NCBI GenBank assembly: GCA_024362935.1
Contig: JANCRA010000173.1
Coordinates: 315,001-379,000 of the forward strand
Length of the DNA stretch: 64,000 nt
Reading direction: 5' to 3'
DNA from: Setophaga petechia
Taxonomy: Eukaryota; Chordata; Aves; Passeriformes; Parulidae
Part shown: positions 35,901 to 47,280 of the stretch, one piece after another
How the letters are laid out: every line of letters starts with the position of its first letter
Position numbering within the stretch: the stretch's first letter is position 1
The notes under the pieces: generated by a model
What the model saw: the letters and a program-made list of their open reading frames with translations, nothing else
What the model was told of the DNA's origin: nothing
Databases searched by the model: none
Position numbers and translations under genes: made by a program

Positions 35901-35906
35901 ATTAAA
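35901..35906 (+). terminator. RACGAP1: Candidate RACGAP1 poly(A) signal
   Basis: ATTAAA about 240 bases after the stop codon. It is a common variant of AATAAA. No canonical AATAAA is obvious in the next few hundred bases, so the true 3' end may be further downstream. Confidence 0.4.
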
Positions 35907-37290
35907 AAAAACTCTAGAGAACTGGCATTTTCACTAACATCTGTTTTTCTCCCTGTGTGAAGTAGAGCAGTCACAAAATGAGGGTCAGTTGGTTGGGATT
36001 TTTGTAGGATGTTCTTGGCACAGCAGTGTCTGAACTTTGTCAGAATCCAGGCTTTCCATCAGCACCGTCTGTCCTGCCTGGCTGGTGGTGCAGCTGGAAT
36101 CCTGAGGATGGCAGTGTTGGACTGGGCTGGTGGGCAAAAGCCTCTCTCCAATGAACTGCCCGAGGGACCGTGGCTGCTCTAAAGGAGCATTTATTTCCTG
36201 GTACTGTGTTTGCAGGGGTGAATTCCATAGAGGAGGGTGTAGATGCAAAACCAAAGGATTCCTGGGCAGCCCAAAGGAATTAGTGCTGCTCTTGCTGGTG
36301 AGGGGAGGGAGGGTGGTTCAGTGGGGGTGGGAGTCCTGCTTTCCCTGGCCAGGATCTGGGACCTTTCCAGTGCTGTGTGAAGACACCTGTGCAACACACA
36401 CGAGTTTATCAAGTGGCTGTTTTTATTGAGCTTTGGAACTGTCCTGGCTGTGCAGTTAAGTAAATCCTGATGTTTTACACGACCTGCAGTTTTGTGTTCT
36501 CTGGCTCATGGTTTTCACTTGTGAGTTTTCACCAGGCATGTGTGGCCTCACTGGAGGCTGAGGGGCTGCTCTCTACCCCAAGGACTGATCCCAGCCAGCT
36601 TTGCTGCTGGGGACAGGATCCTGCCCTGGGCTGTGGCCCCTGGTCCTGGGGACGAAGGAGGATGGCAGGTTTGGTCCCCACTGTTGTGCTGGGAGGTGAA
36701 ATAGCCCAGGGTAGGTGTTCTGGCCTGGGATGTTTCTCTCTCCCCTTGATTGTGAGGTCTGGGGGTGAAGTGTTTGCACACTGGTGCTGAGCCACTGCTG
36801 GGGCCCCTGAGCAAGGGGGTGTTTCTGGCCCTGGGTTCTCAGACACACCAGGTGTGCAGGACAGGGCACTAAGGTGTGTTCTCCTTACCCTGATTCAGGT
36901 TCTGAGCACACTTGGTCCTTTCCTGGAGCATGTTCTCCCAGACTAGGTCCTTGTCTGTTCCTCACTGGAGCAGAAACACGGCCACTGTTGGTGGGACCTG
37001 CTGAGGGACATTGCCCTGGTCCCTGTGGCACTGCTCTGTGGGGACAGGTAGCTTTGGGGACATCTGAGGAAGCCACCCTCACTCAGGTACTGCTGGGCAC
37101 AGAGGTGACCCTGGCAGTGCTTGGGCACGTGACTGGGATGGGGGTGCCCACCTGTGCCTGCAGGTAAGGGCACAAATTCTGGGTGGGAAGGGCCTGGGGG
37201 ATGGAGAGTGAGGACAGTGAGGAGAGGGTGGATCTTTGGTGTTCCATGCTCTGGATGCTTCAGGCTGCAAGAAGAGACCAGCAAGGAGAA
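35907..37290. other. Between the RACGAP1 and IFIT 3' ends
   Basis: GC-moderate DNA separating two convergent genes. Frames here have no family support. No aquaporin exon is seen, although AQP6 occupies this side of RACGAP1 in human. Confidence 0.5.
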
Positions 37291-37306
37291 ATCATGCTGA
37301 GAAATA

Positions 37307-37312
37307 TTTATT
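37307..37312 (-). terminator. IFIT poly(A) signal
   Basis: AATAAA on the minus strand (tttatt on plus), about 670 bases after the IFIT stop codon. This gives a 3' UTR from 37978 to roughly 37290. The ORFs over this stretch are UTR, not genes. Confidence 0.65.
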
Positions 37313-37978
37313 AATCAAAGATTTTTAAAAGCCTCAGTTTGGCTCCAGAAACAGGGATGAAAGTAATTCCTGTTGGAGTACAAAGAAGTTCCTGGTTTAT
37401 GTCCTGGCAGGGGCAGGCACGTGTGTGCTTCTGAGGATTAATGCAGATAAAATCACCCCTGTGGGCTCCTTCATCAGCAGCATTTAATGCATTTGGACGG
37501 GCCAGTGACCATCTGTGTCCTGTACAGAAGGACTTCACCTTCATCATAGCTCCTGTGGAGGAGATCATCACGGATCTTGTGGAGCAATTCACCTCCTGGT
37601 TCATTGCAAATGCTAGAATTCTTATAATTAGCTAATTGATTTCTCACATTGCCCTAATCAGCATTTGGTTCTGATCAGTGGAAACTAAGGGAGAGATGCA
37701 GGTCCCCACCAGATTATGTTCAGACCTTCTAAGACAAATTCTTCCCTCTTGTTTTCATTCCCTCAGGGAGCAGCAGCACACAGCAGCGTGTGGAAGGTTT
37801 TGGTTACCCACAGGTGGGCCTGGATTTGATGGCTGAGCAATGGGATGGCGTGAGGAGCTGCCAGAAGCAGCATGTGAGGGATGGGCCTGCTGTGCAGAGC
37901 CAGGCAGTCCTTTTGGCCTAGCCTTGGGAAAAGTTGTGCCCAGTTCTCTGTGGGATGGGTGATCCTCAGCACCTAAAC

Positions 37979-40106
37979 CTAGTGCCGCGGGTGCCCTGGG
38001 CAGTGCCGGTCAGCCTCTTGGAGGAAGTGGTGGATGGCACTGGCAGCCTTGGTGTCACCCTTCCTCTTGTAGATCTGAGCCATCTTTACCAGCCTGCGCC
38101 CACAGTCCCTCCTGTGGTCTGTCTGCACGGGGATTTTGTAGCATTCCATGAACTTTTCTTTTGCCTTCTCCGGGGATCCCATTCGGTAGAGGAAGTACTT
38201 TCCCCAGGAGAGACACAGGGCTTGCTGGCATTTGAGGCTCAGGGTGTTGATTTTCTTCTGCAGCTCCACGTAGATCTCTTTTTCCTTTGCCGGGTCTGTT
38301 GCACCAATGAACTCTGCCAGCTGCAGCTTGGCGAGTGTAAGGTCAAGGTCTGGATGTTCCTGAACAATCTGCTGGAGGTCCCTGATGGCTTTACACCGTA
38401 TCTTATTCTTGTCTTCCTCCTTTGCTTTGACCCACTGTTGCTTGTAGCACTTGGCCAAGGCCTGGTAGAGAAGGTGGTAACCTGGGTCCTGCTGCAGGGC
38501 TCTCTGGATGATCTGAAATGCTTGCTCTGTCGACCGTGGCATCCAGAACAAAGCTGATAGTTTGAGGACCTCGGGGTCAGAGCTTTTCTCTGCACATTCT
38601 TTAACTAAGCCAATTGACTTTTTCCCATCTACTTTTTCAAGTAGCCTGGCCAAATATATTTTGGCTCTGTAGTTATTTGGCTGCTCGTTGACAATTTTTT
38701 CCAACTGGATTCTGGCTTCTCTTTCAATATCAGGTTGCCAGGAGAAATTCCAGGAGGAATAAAGAGCCATTGCAAGCCCAGTACGGAAGGAGCTGTTCTC
38801 TGGTTCAAGCATCAAGGCCATGTTGAAGCACTCCCTTGCCCGTTCCCCATTCCAGGATTTGATGGCCAGCAGGGACCAGCCTTTGAGGGCCTGGATGTGC
38901 GGGATCAGCCGCACGTCCCAGGGAGTTGGGCAGAGCTGCTGAAGGTGTCTCAGGCAGGTTTCAGCCTCCTGGTAGGAGCCCTGCAGGTAGTGGATCCAAG
39001 CGTAATTCCCGTAGATGATCAAAGAGCCAGCAGTAGATGCCAGTGGATGCTCCTCGTCGTTGTGCTCCTCAGCAGCTTTCAGGCTCTGCAGAGCTTCCCT
39101 ACTCTGTTTGTTCAGCTGGTGCAGGTAGGCCTGGAGCCCCAGCAGGGCCACCTGGTCCTGGTGGGCTGTGTGCTTGATCTCAACATCCACCTTCTGCAGG
39201 AGATGCTGAGGACTGCAAGATTCAACGCCCAACATCCAGGTGAAGTGACACTGCAGGGTATCCAGCATCTCCTTCAGCTGCTCCTTGCTACAAAGAGGAA
39301 ATGGTGAATTATTGAAGGGTGCATGCTGGGATGCCCACATAGAGCAGGAGGAGAAGGAGAAGATTCTCCAGTTGCTCAACAGATCCCTTGCACTCAGGCT
39401 ACTAAAGAACCTGCAAATTGTTGTTCCAATCAGCCCATTTTTCAGGGAGGTCTCTGTGAGCCTTCCCATTAGAGAACAGCAAGCCAGGAATGGAGTCACC
39501 AGTGCTGCCCCACCTAAGGCAAAAGGCCTTGGATGGGCTGCAAAAAAGGAGAGTAGAACCAGCCCCCCCCACACCTACTATGGGGTTGTGTCTTCAGCTG
39601 AAGGGTGAAGAAGTGGCTCAGAAAAGAGCCCAGCAAGGTAAGGAAAGTGTTAGACTGGCGTGTCTCTTCCATGAGGAAAGGCTGAGAGAGCTGAGACCAT
39701 TCAGTTCAGAGAAGAGAAGGCTCAGAAGGATCTTGGAGCTGTAGAAATACCCAAAGGGAGGGTGCAAAGCAGTGCCAGGCTTTTTTAGTGGTGCCCAGTG
39801 CCAGGGCAAGAAGGGCACAAACAAGCCCAGGAATCTCCATCTGGACATCAGGAAATTTAGCTGTGAGAAGAAAGGCCTTGTACATTTTTCCTGGACAGGT
39901 TGTGCAGTCTCTACTCTCAGAGAGACTCCAGAGCTATCTGGATGCAGCACCTTGGACAAGGTGACTTTCAGAGGCCCTTTCCAGCCTTAACCATGGTGAG
40001 GTTCTGAGCAGGATGCTGTGCTGAGCCTTGTCCCCCTCGCCCTGTGGCTGTGGGAGCTGTGACAAGAGGGGATGCTGTGCACTCACCTCAGTTTTGCTGT
40101 GGCCAT
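37979..40106 (-). CDS. IFIT family protein (interferon-induced, tetratricopeptide repeats), complete
   Basis: Join on the minus strand: 40106-40087 and 39287-37979, giving 442 residues plus stop. Exon 1 holds only seven codons (Met-Ala-Thr-Ala-Lys-Leu plus a split Ser), the classic IFIT layout of a tiny first coding exon and one large exon. The donor is gtgagt and the acceptor tgtag. Seen: LQCHFTW near residue 20, matching the IFIT N-terminal block; TPR-like helix pairs; GNYAW at 100-104; GW at 143-144; and a TPR ending LEPENSSF near 174. Known: IFIT proteins bind viral 5' triphosphate or cap-0 RNA and block its translation in the cytosol. It is about 40 residues shorter than human IFIT5 (482). 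Closest family member (IFIT5-like or IFIT1-like) cannot be decided here. The location beside RACGAP1 is unusual. The frame is intact, so it is not an obvious pseudogene. Confidence 0.88.
39600..39992 (+). mobile_element. CR1 LINE 3' fragment in the IFIT intron
   Basis: Runs from ggctgagagagctgagacca and cagttcagagaagagaaggc (end of the CR1 coding region) through catctggacatcaggaaatt to cagaggccctttccagcctt. It is antisense to the IFIT gene and fills about half of its only intron. Confidence 0.85.
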
Positions 40107-40191
40107 CGTGTCACTGTCGAGGGATGAGGGCTTGGCTCTTCCACCCAGCAGCAGATCCTGAGTAGGACAGTCTGTAAGCTGGGGACTGAGC

Positions 40192-40200
40192 CTTAAATAG
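40192..40200 (-). promoter_or_regulatory. TATA box of the IFIT gene
   Basis: CTATTTAAG on the minus strand, about 90 bases upstream of the start codon. This predicts transcription from about 40165 and a short 5' UTR. Confidence 0.6.
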
Positions 40201-40247
40201 GAAAGCTCTCTCCTGGGTGGAGTGAGATGAAACCACTTATCTAGGAT

Positions 40248-40257
40248 GAAACAGGAA
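40248..40257 (-). promoter_or_regulatory. ISRE-like element of the IFIT gene
   Basis: TTCCTGTTTC on the minus strand matches the core TTTCNNTTTC with one mismatch. On plus, GAAACAGGAA also fits an IRF/ETS composite. It lies about 50 bases upstream of the TATA box, where mammalian IFIT genes carry ISREs. Confidence 0.4.
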
Positions 40258-40259
40258 GA

Positions 40260-42240
40260 GTTTAAACCAAAAATGAAAGTATTCTCTTCCTATGAAAATA
40301 TTCTCTTCCTATCTGGAAATTATCACCTTCCCTTCATAAAATGGTGCTGGGGAAGAAAGGGAACTCGGGAGTCAGAGCAGCAGGGTCTGAACTCCACCCT
40401 GGAGACCTTCTCCCTGCTGAAGAGTTCACTTTGGTGTCCAGCTTTAGCAAGTATCTGGTGTAAGGTGATGGAGGATCGGGATGGAAAGGTGACATCACTG
40501 TTATCAGTGATGAGCCAAAGGCTCCATGTGACTCTGCAGGACTTTGTCCTCAGGATCTGCCCTGGCAGTTGTGCTGGAGTTTCTCATCTGCCTGTCACAG
40601 AAACTGCCCAGCAAAACAGGGATGGCAATTGCAGTTGCACGGTTTTGTGTGAGGTGCAGCAGTGCACCTGGGGAAAATCCCAAAAAATCCTTCCCTGAGG
40701 AGCAGGAAGTGCTGAGAGAGCACAGAGTGCTGAGCTGGAGATGGCCCCAGGGCTATCAGAACTCACCAGGAAGCCACTGCTAACCACGGAGGTTTTGGCA
40801 CGTGACAGAAAAAATACAGGTAAAATGCAGGACACGTGGTATGTCTGGGTGTAATGGGGGATTGCAGCCCTGGGAAAAATATTCCAGTGGAGAGAATAGC
40901 AGAAAATACATTTTAAAAAGTAGCCTCAAGTAAACTCTAAACAGGGGAGGAAGAAACCACCAGCCTTAGAATCACATTCCTCCCAGCAAAGAAGAAAAAA
41001 CCCATCACTATTTCCCCCTCAGGATGCTGATGAGTCACTGCAGCAGCACAAGGGAAGGAGGAGAATTTACTGCTGCAGGAGCAGGGTAGATGCTTTTATC
41101 CCCTGTTTATTTTTTTCTGTTGCTGACAACCTTTAATAGAAAATGAGTAATTTGGCTATTAGTGTTAGCACTGCTGGATGAACAATGAGTGATTGCTCTA
41201 TCTTGATTAGGCAGAAGCATTAATTAGACAACGGGTAACATCTAATTCTTGAATTTTCACATCAGCATCTTCTTTCAGCATCTTTCTGTGCATTTGAGCT
41301 TGACCAAGCTGCTTCTCTCTTGCCTGGGGTGGCCAGGATGGGGCTGTGTGAGTTGGGTGCTGAGCAGATGTTTTGTCTCCCTGGGCTGGGGCAGAACTGG
41401 CAGGATGGAGGAGAAAATTCTCTGCTCCAATCCCTCAGGCCTTGACAACAGTTCTTGGCTACTTCTGCTAATATTAGGGCTGGTTTGAGGATGATTACAG
41501 TTCTTTGCAACAGCTATTAATATCATACAAAGCTTGGATGGAAGTCAAAAATAACAGCAAATGAGAAAACTACCAACCAGCAGCCAAATAGGAAGTACAG
41601 GCAAGGCTTGGTGTTGTGAAAGATAAATGGTGGGAAGGAAAAGCAAAAGAGCTGCAATGAGATGCAGAGGAAAAAATAATACAAATATTTTTGTTGGTGG
41701 TTTGAAAACAGTCCTTGGCTTCAAAACATTCTGTTACATCAAATAACCCTGATCAAATTCTGAGCTGGTTGAAAGGAAATCCTGGTTTATTTGTCCAGAA
41801 AAGCACCTGTTTGTTATAAAGTTCCTTCAGCTGATTCTGGGCCACAAGGAAGGGGCTCTGAAGCACCAGAGTGAGCTGCACTATGGAGCAGGAAAGACAG
41901 AACCTGGAAAAGCAAAGAGTGCCTGCAGCCTTGGGAAGCTTCAAGAAGCTCCATCTGAGTAGCCAAGGCCAGAACTAAAAATACTTTGAGGTGTGGCTGC
42001 AGAGTTTCCCTGCCACAGTCTGAGTCCTGGCTGAACATCTCTTAATTGTCTCTAACTTCCTTACTGGCATTGACGTCCAGGTGAGGCTGCTGTGACTAAG
42101 AGGACAGGTGACAAACAGGGGTTTTCTGTTTGTCACAGTTTCTATTGCCCCTTTTCAGCTCCCATTGGCTGTGCTGCTCCCACGGGAGTACCAACCTCTC
42201 CGGGGAAAGAAGGTGGCAAAAGCAGACTTTAAACCTTATA
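40260..42240. other. Upstream of IFIT, no gene seen
   Basis: AT-richer DNA with duplicated tattctcttcctat at about 40281-40316. No coding exon, RNA gene or young element is recognised. Confidence 0.4.
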
Positions 42241-42243
42241 AAT

Positions 42244-42399
42244 CTTTAACCTTTAACTTTGCACAGAGGTGTTTAATTCGTGTGTCTGTAGAAATCCTTG
42301 ACTGAAAAGCTGGGATCTCCACTTTAACCTTTAACTTTGCACAGAGGTGTTTAATTCGTGTGTCTGTACAAATCCTTGACTGAAAAGCTGGGATCTCCA
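42244..42399. repeat. 78-bp tandem duplication
   Basis: Two nearly identical 78-bp copies beginning ctttaacctttaactttgca. They differ at very few bases (for example gtagaaat against gtacaaat), so the duplication is recent. Confidence 0.9.
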
Positions 42400-42429
42400 C
42401 CTGCCTGGAAACTTGAGGGGAGAATCCTT

Positions 42430-42608
42430 TGCTATCAAGGTGCTGAAGGGCTGGCACAGGTGCCCGGAGCAGCTGTGGCTGTCCCTGGATCCCTGGAAGT
42501 GTCCAAGACCAGGCTGGATGGGGCTTGCAGGACCCTGGTCTGGTGGAACCATGGCAGGGGTGTGGAACCGGATGATTTTTAGGTCCCTCCCAACATAAAC
42601 CTTCCTAT
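42430..42608 (+). mobile_element. CR1 LINE 3' fragment
   Basis: Contains ctgtccctggatccctggaa, gtgtccaagaccaggctgga and ttttaggtccctcccaac, ending cctatgacc. Typical CR1 3' end. Confidence 0.85.
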
Positions 42609-42619
42609 GACCTCAGTAT

Positions 42620-43930
42620 TTTTGATGAGACCAAAACAGGTAATGTTTCTCCCAGAAACGGGCTTAGGAACTTCAAAAATGGCGATTTTCCCCTCCTGTC
42701 TGTTCACGGACAATCTCTCCCGGCTCGGGCGTTGCTGCAGGACTCGGCGCCAGCAGATGGCAGAGGCTCCCCACGGATGCCACTGCTGGCTTTGTGCAGC
42801 GCCGTTCTCTCCCCAGCCTGGGAAAAACAGCGATGCTTTTCACCACTTTTATGTTTCTGCCTCGCAGCTGGATTCTTTTTTAACAATATTCCAGCCCCCT
42901 CCCCTTTATTTGGATGAAAATATCTATATTTGGGAAAGAGGTGGTTTCCCATGGAAGAAAACAGAGCAAGACCTCCTTAGAGAGCTGCCTGAGGAAGGTG
43001 TTCATCCTCCTGAGCTGAGCAGGGTCCAAGGGAAGGAATGGGCAGTGTTTAAAATGAAAAAGGAAATATTTTTAATGTAATATAGGCAGAAACCCATATT
43101 GTTTCCTCAGCACAATATTTGCTCTCCTTGTTTCCAAATGCTTTGGGTGTGCAGCCTCTGTGCACACCCTGGCTCTTCCTCACTCCAACCGTGGTGCTTG
43201 GATCTGCTTTGGATTCCTCTGGATAAAGGCGGCCTGGGCTTTGTGCCTTGCTCACACCTGAGTGCTGGGTGACCACCAGAGCCTGGATTTGCTGCCGTGG
43301 GGTGACACAGGGAGCTCTGGCTGGAGCTGGCAGGGAATAGCTGCACTCCAGACACTCCTGGTTCCCCCAAACCCGACAGGGGATGCTGGTGATGCCTTTC
43401 TCTCCTGGGCAGCCACTCAAGCAGAAAATGGAGCTGTTGTGCATTTCAAAACCTTTCAAACACCTTCCAGAAACGCCTTTCTCTCCTGAATTAATCCATC
43501 TCCAAACCCATGAGTGCCAGTTTCCAGCACGGGGAGGCAGCGAGGGCACTGCAGAGCCTTGATCAGCACGGGAGAAACGATTGCAGGGAGCAGAGCCCCG
43601 GTGATAGCGAGGGGTTCAGTTAACTGCCCCCAGCCCCAGGGTGTGTCTGGAGGGGCTGGAAGACACCGAGATACCAACGGCCTGCCCCGGCTGCTCAGGG
43701 AGGAGAGCTTATCTCCCAGAGCAAAGCCTGCCCTGCTATCAGCACCCCAGGGACACTCAACTGTCTTCCAACTGCTCTGATGGGCGATAAACGTGGAGCA
43801 TTTGCTGCTCCAGGGGCTCATCTGGGGCAGGGAGGGCAGCAGCACCCTGGTGGGGAGCGCTGGGAGAGGCTGGCAGGGTGGGAGCTCTTAACATTTGATC
43901 CCTTTTGATCCAGCTCCTGCCCTGTGAGGG
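42620..43930. other. No gene seen
   Basis: Mixed DNA. Frames such as 42607-43080 have no recognisable family. No splice-supported exon was found. Confidence 0.4.
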
Positions 43931-43934
43931 GCTG

Positions 43935-44158
43935 CAGCCTCCACCCCATCGGGGAGCGAGGAGAACTTCAGGAAGTTCAAAACAAGGCAGTGAAAATCCA
44001 GGAGGAATTTCTTCATGGAAAGGATATCAGACGTTGGGAGGGACCTCGTGGAGGTGTCCAGGGAATGACTGGACGTGGCACTCGGTGCTCTGGTGGGGAT
44101 CAGGCACAGCTTGGTCTCAGGGCTTCTCCAACCTGAATAATTCAGGGATTCTGTGTGA
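43935..44158 (+). mobile_element. CR1 LINE 3' fragment
   Basis: Contains ccaggaggaatttcttcatg, gtccagggaatgactggacg, tggcactcggtgctctggtg and attcagggattctgtgtg. Same family as the copy at 29185. Confidence 0.85.
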
Positions 44159-44499
44159 AACGCTGGAAGTGGCTCCTACAGCTCCACTTGGAACAGTCCC
44201 TAAATTCAGACACCCCTTGAGGGTCTCAGTGTTGTGGTTTTGCTGTGGTGGGAACATCCAGGACCTGCTCAGTCATTCCAGGGGGCTGGGAATGGTTCAG
44301 CTCAGAGCACAAGGAGGGCACAGGGAGAGCAGCCACTCTTTTTTCACTCTTTCTTTGTTGTTTACTCCAGAAATGAATCGATGAGGAGGTGACCAGGCCC
44401 ACCAGGAGAGGGTACAAGAGAATCCATGGGATTTTTGGTGTTGCTAATTAATGAAAGCCAGAGCATGATTTCTGATTCCAGCAGCTGGTCCAAAGGCAC

Positions 44500-45350
44500 G
44501 TGGCCCTGCTATCATGGCGTAAAAGTAATGAAAAATTGTGGTGTCCAGATTTGATAAGATTGCAGCAGCAGCAGTTCTCACTGGCAATTAATGGAGGAGT
44601 TTCTGAGTGTGGAAGGAATCCGTGGATCTCAGTTCTCCAGACAAGGAGCTGATGGAGGGTAATGCCAAGAAGGCTGAAATGTCAAAGCTTCAAAGGGTGG
44701 TGGATCAGATGAGGGTTATAATTGAGGGAGGAGAGAAATCTCAGTGTAGTAAGGAAAAAACAGGGTAGAGATGCTGTAGAATTCATCACTTTCAGGTGAT
44801 TTGGATAAGATAAATTCACTCTGCAGGTGCCAGAAAGCCAAGAACTTTAACCCAGAGAGGGTGGAAAATAGTCAAGGAAGAGTGCCAAACATTTCTTTTA
44901 AAACAGAGGCTGAAGATCAGAGAGAATTATGTGGTGTTGGGATTGGGAAAACAGCGGAACAAGCACTTAAACGTGTTGTTTGTCAGCACCACAGAGAATG
45001 AGAAACTGCAACGGTAATTGGGCAAGATCCAACCATCCCAAGCAAAGATAATTGAGCTAATTTACATCTACAATGATGTTCTGAGCGCTGTACTCCCAGA
45101 AGAGGCTGTAAATACATAAAGTTTTATGGCTTTTGATACTGTTCCACATGGCCCATGAGAGAGAGAGAGAAACGCTTCGGATAAAATCACCCCAGAGCGT
45201 ATCCAGGACTGCGACAAGCCCTGCACAGGGGACAACTGGCTGTGGTTCCCTTGCAGAACAGAAGGGAAGAAGTGAAGTGTGTTTTTGAGAGCTTAAAGGG
45301 TTGGATCAGGAATGGTGGAACAGGTCCTGGATTGGGCAGGAGAATGTTTA
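44500..45350 (+). mobile_element. Possible decayed LINE segment
   Basis: At about 45129-45155 a frame reads Ala-Phe-Asp-Thr-Val-Pro-His, resembling the reverse transcriptase AFDTV(S/P)H block of non-LTR elements. The flanks are too decayed to follow a frame. The call rests on that one motif. Confidence 0.2.
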
Positions 45351-47200
45351 CTTCTCACCTCTGTTGGTGGAGGCTTCTGTAGATAGCATGGAAAAAAAAG
45401 TAATTTTAATTGCCATGAAATTAATAATTGCTCTCCCAACCAGGGATGGAGCCTGGGTATTTCTGCAGACAGATCCTGAAAAACCCCTGCTCCCTCAAAT
45501 GCTGTGTTTCTCTTGGGCTGCTGCTCTCCGAAATGGCAGCGCTCCCTCCTGAGAAGGATTTTACCTTTGCCAAAGTCCCAAACAAGAGATTACATGATGT
45601 GATTTCCTGTGCGAGCAGGACTGGCTTTAACGACCCACTGAACCTCTCGGCCTTGAAGGTTGAGGTTTGTTTTCTTGAGCTTTAGCTTGGCACCAACCCA
45701 GCAAAGCCTTTGTGTCCCAACTTTTATCTAAACACACGCACAAAGAACGGGGAGAATAAAAACATGCGGTGTCTTCTAGAAAGAGAAAACAAACTCTGTC
45801 TCTCTCTCCCCATTCTGAGTCTTCCTCCATCAGCTTTCAGGAAACAAAGGGACAGAGGTGAGCTGTTTTCTCTAAACTGTAATTTCCCCCCATGAGACCA
45901 CAGCTCCCTGCTCACTCCTCTGTCAAGCGGAGCTGGGGGTGGTTATTTCTCACCCAGGCACGTCTAACAGCCTCATCCATTTTTTCCTCCTGGCTTTTTC
46001 TCCTCTTTTTCAGCTCAGAGCACCTGAAGCTGTGAGAAGGCTGTCAGAGCCTTCCTGAGTGGTTTATTTTTAGCAGCACGAGCACGCTCCAGGCCCTGGG
46101 GAATGCCGTGAGTGGTGTAGAAACACTTGAAAATACCAAACCCCCCCTTTCCCACACAAGTGAGCTCTTAAACCTGCCCAGACTTTCTAATGGCTTCATC
46201 CAGGCCTTGCGGTCGTATTTCATTCCAGGGGGTTTTATTTGATGTTTCAGCCCTGAGATCTTTCTCCCATGTCAATGTTTGTTGGGTCCCTGGACTCCGT
46301 CTCTCTGAAGCACCGAAATCCTGAAACCTCTTCCCTGAGAGCCTTGGACGAGTCCCGTGGTGCTGGGCTGGCTCTGACCCCGTGGAAGGAGAGCCCCTGA
46401 TTGTTTTCCCAGCCAATCCTCCTGGGGAGCAGCTCCTGAGCCCCTCACTCTGAGGCTCTGCCGTGCGGGCACTTCATCATTTCATCCTTTCATCCGGAGC
46501 TGGAGCTCGGCAGCCAAGCAGAATTTCCTTTGAGCTGCAGATAAGCAGATCCTGGTGATAGGGAGCCCCTGCTCAAGCTGCCCCTGGGCTTCCAGCTTTG
46601 AGAAAAGCCTCGAGGGCTGAAGGGGAAGGAAGTGTTTAATGCTGTGGACATAGGAGATGAAGAGAAAAACAACAGCCAGGGATGCTTCAGCCTTAAACAC
46701 AATCCCTGAGCTGCCCAGGATGGGCATCCCAAAGCAGCCACGGAGCTGGCAAATGCTCTCTAAGCCGTGTTTGGTGAGAATTCCTCAGGAACTGGCAACA
46801 AAGAGTCAGCTCATTGTGCAGGAAGCCTCAATCAGCCGTGGAGAAAGCAGATCACATATTGAAAAATCAAGTTGTCTTTGTGAACAACGTGAATGATCAG
46901 ATTACAGAAAGCAAATCCCTGAAAAAAACCCAACCAATTCCAGGCTCTTCACTGAAGGCTCAGTGTGCAGCCGAGTGCTGAGACATGAAACGTGTCAGGG
47001 CATGCACAGCATCGCTTCTTAGAAATCACAGCTCCTCTCAGCATCAGCAGAATTGAAAAATGTAATCACTTCCACCTCCAGAGAGCAGAGGGAAATGGCA
47101 CCCGGTGTTATCGGAAAGATGGAGCAGGATTGCAAAGTTGTGGTCAAACCCAGCAGAAGATACTTTTAGTCAGACTGGCCCTCGAAAGAAAATCTTAGAA
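45351..47200. other. No gene seen
   Basis: Mixed composition and no supportable exon. Frames are short and without family similarity. Confidence 0.4.
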
Positions 47201-47203
47201 AAA

Positions 47204-47280
47204 TCGATAACAAATCAAGCTCAGCAAAAATCAATAGCAAATCAAGCTCAGCAAAAATTGATAGCAAATCAAGGCCAAAC
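47204..47280. repeat. 27-bp tandem repeat, three copies
   Basis: Units contain atagcaaatcaagctcagca, with the third copy diverging to aaggccaaac. Small and AT-rich. Confidence 0.8.

Noticed and set aside
37311..37635. Small genes on either strand at 37.3-37.6 kb
   Set aside because: The stretch is best explained as the IFIT 3' UTR, with AATAAA on the minus strand at 37307-37312. A quick comparison with histone H2B failed.
43905..44384. A 159-residue plus-strand gene
   Set aside because: Most of the frame is a CR1 3' end.
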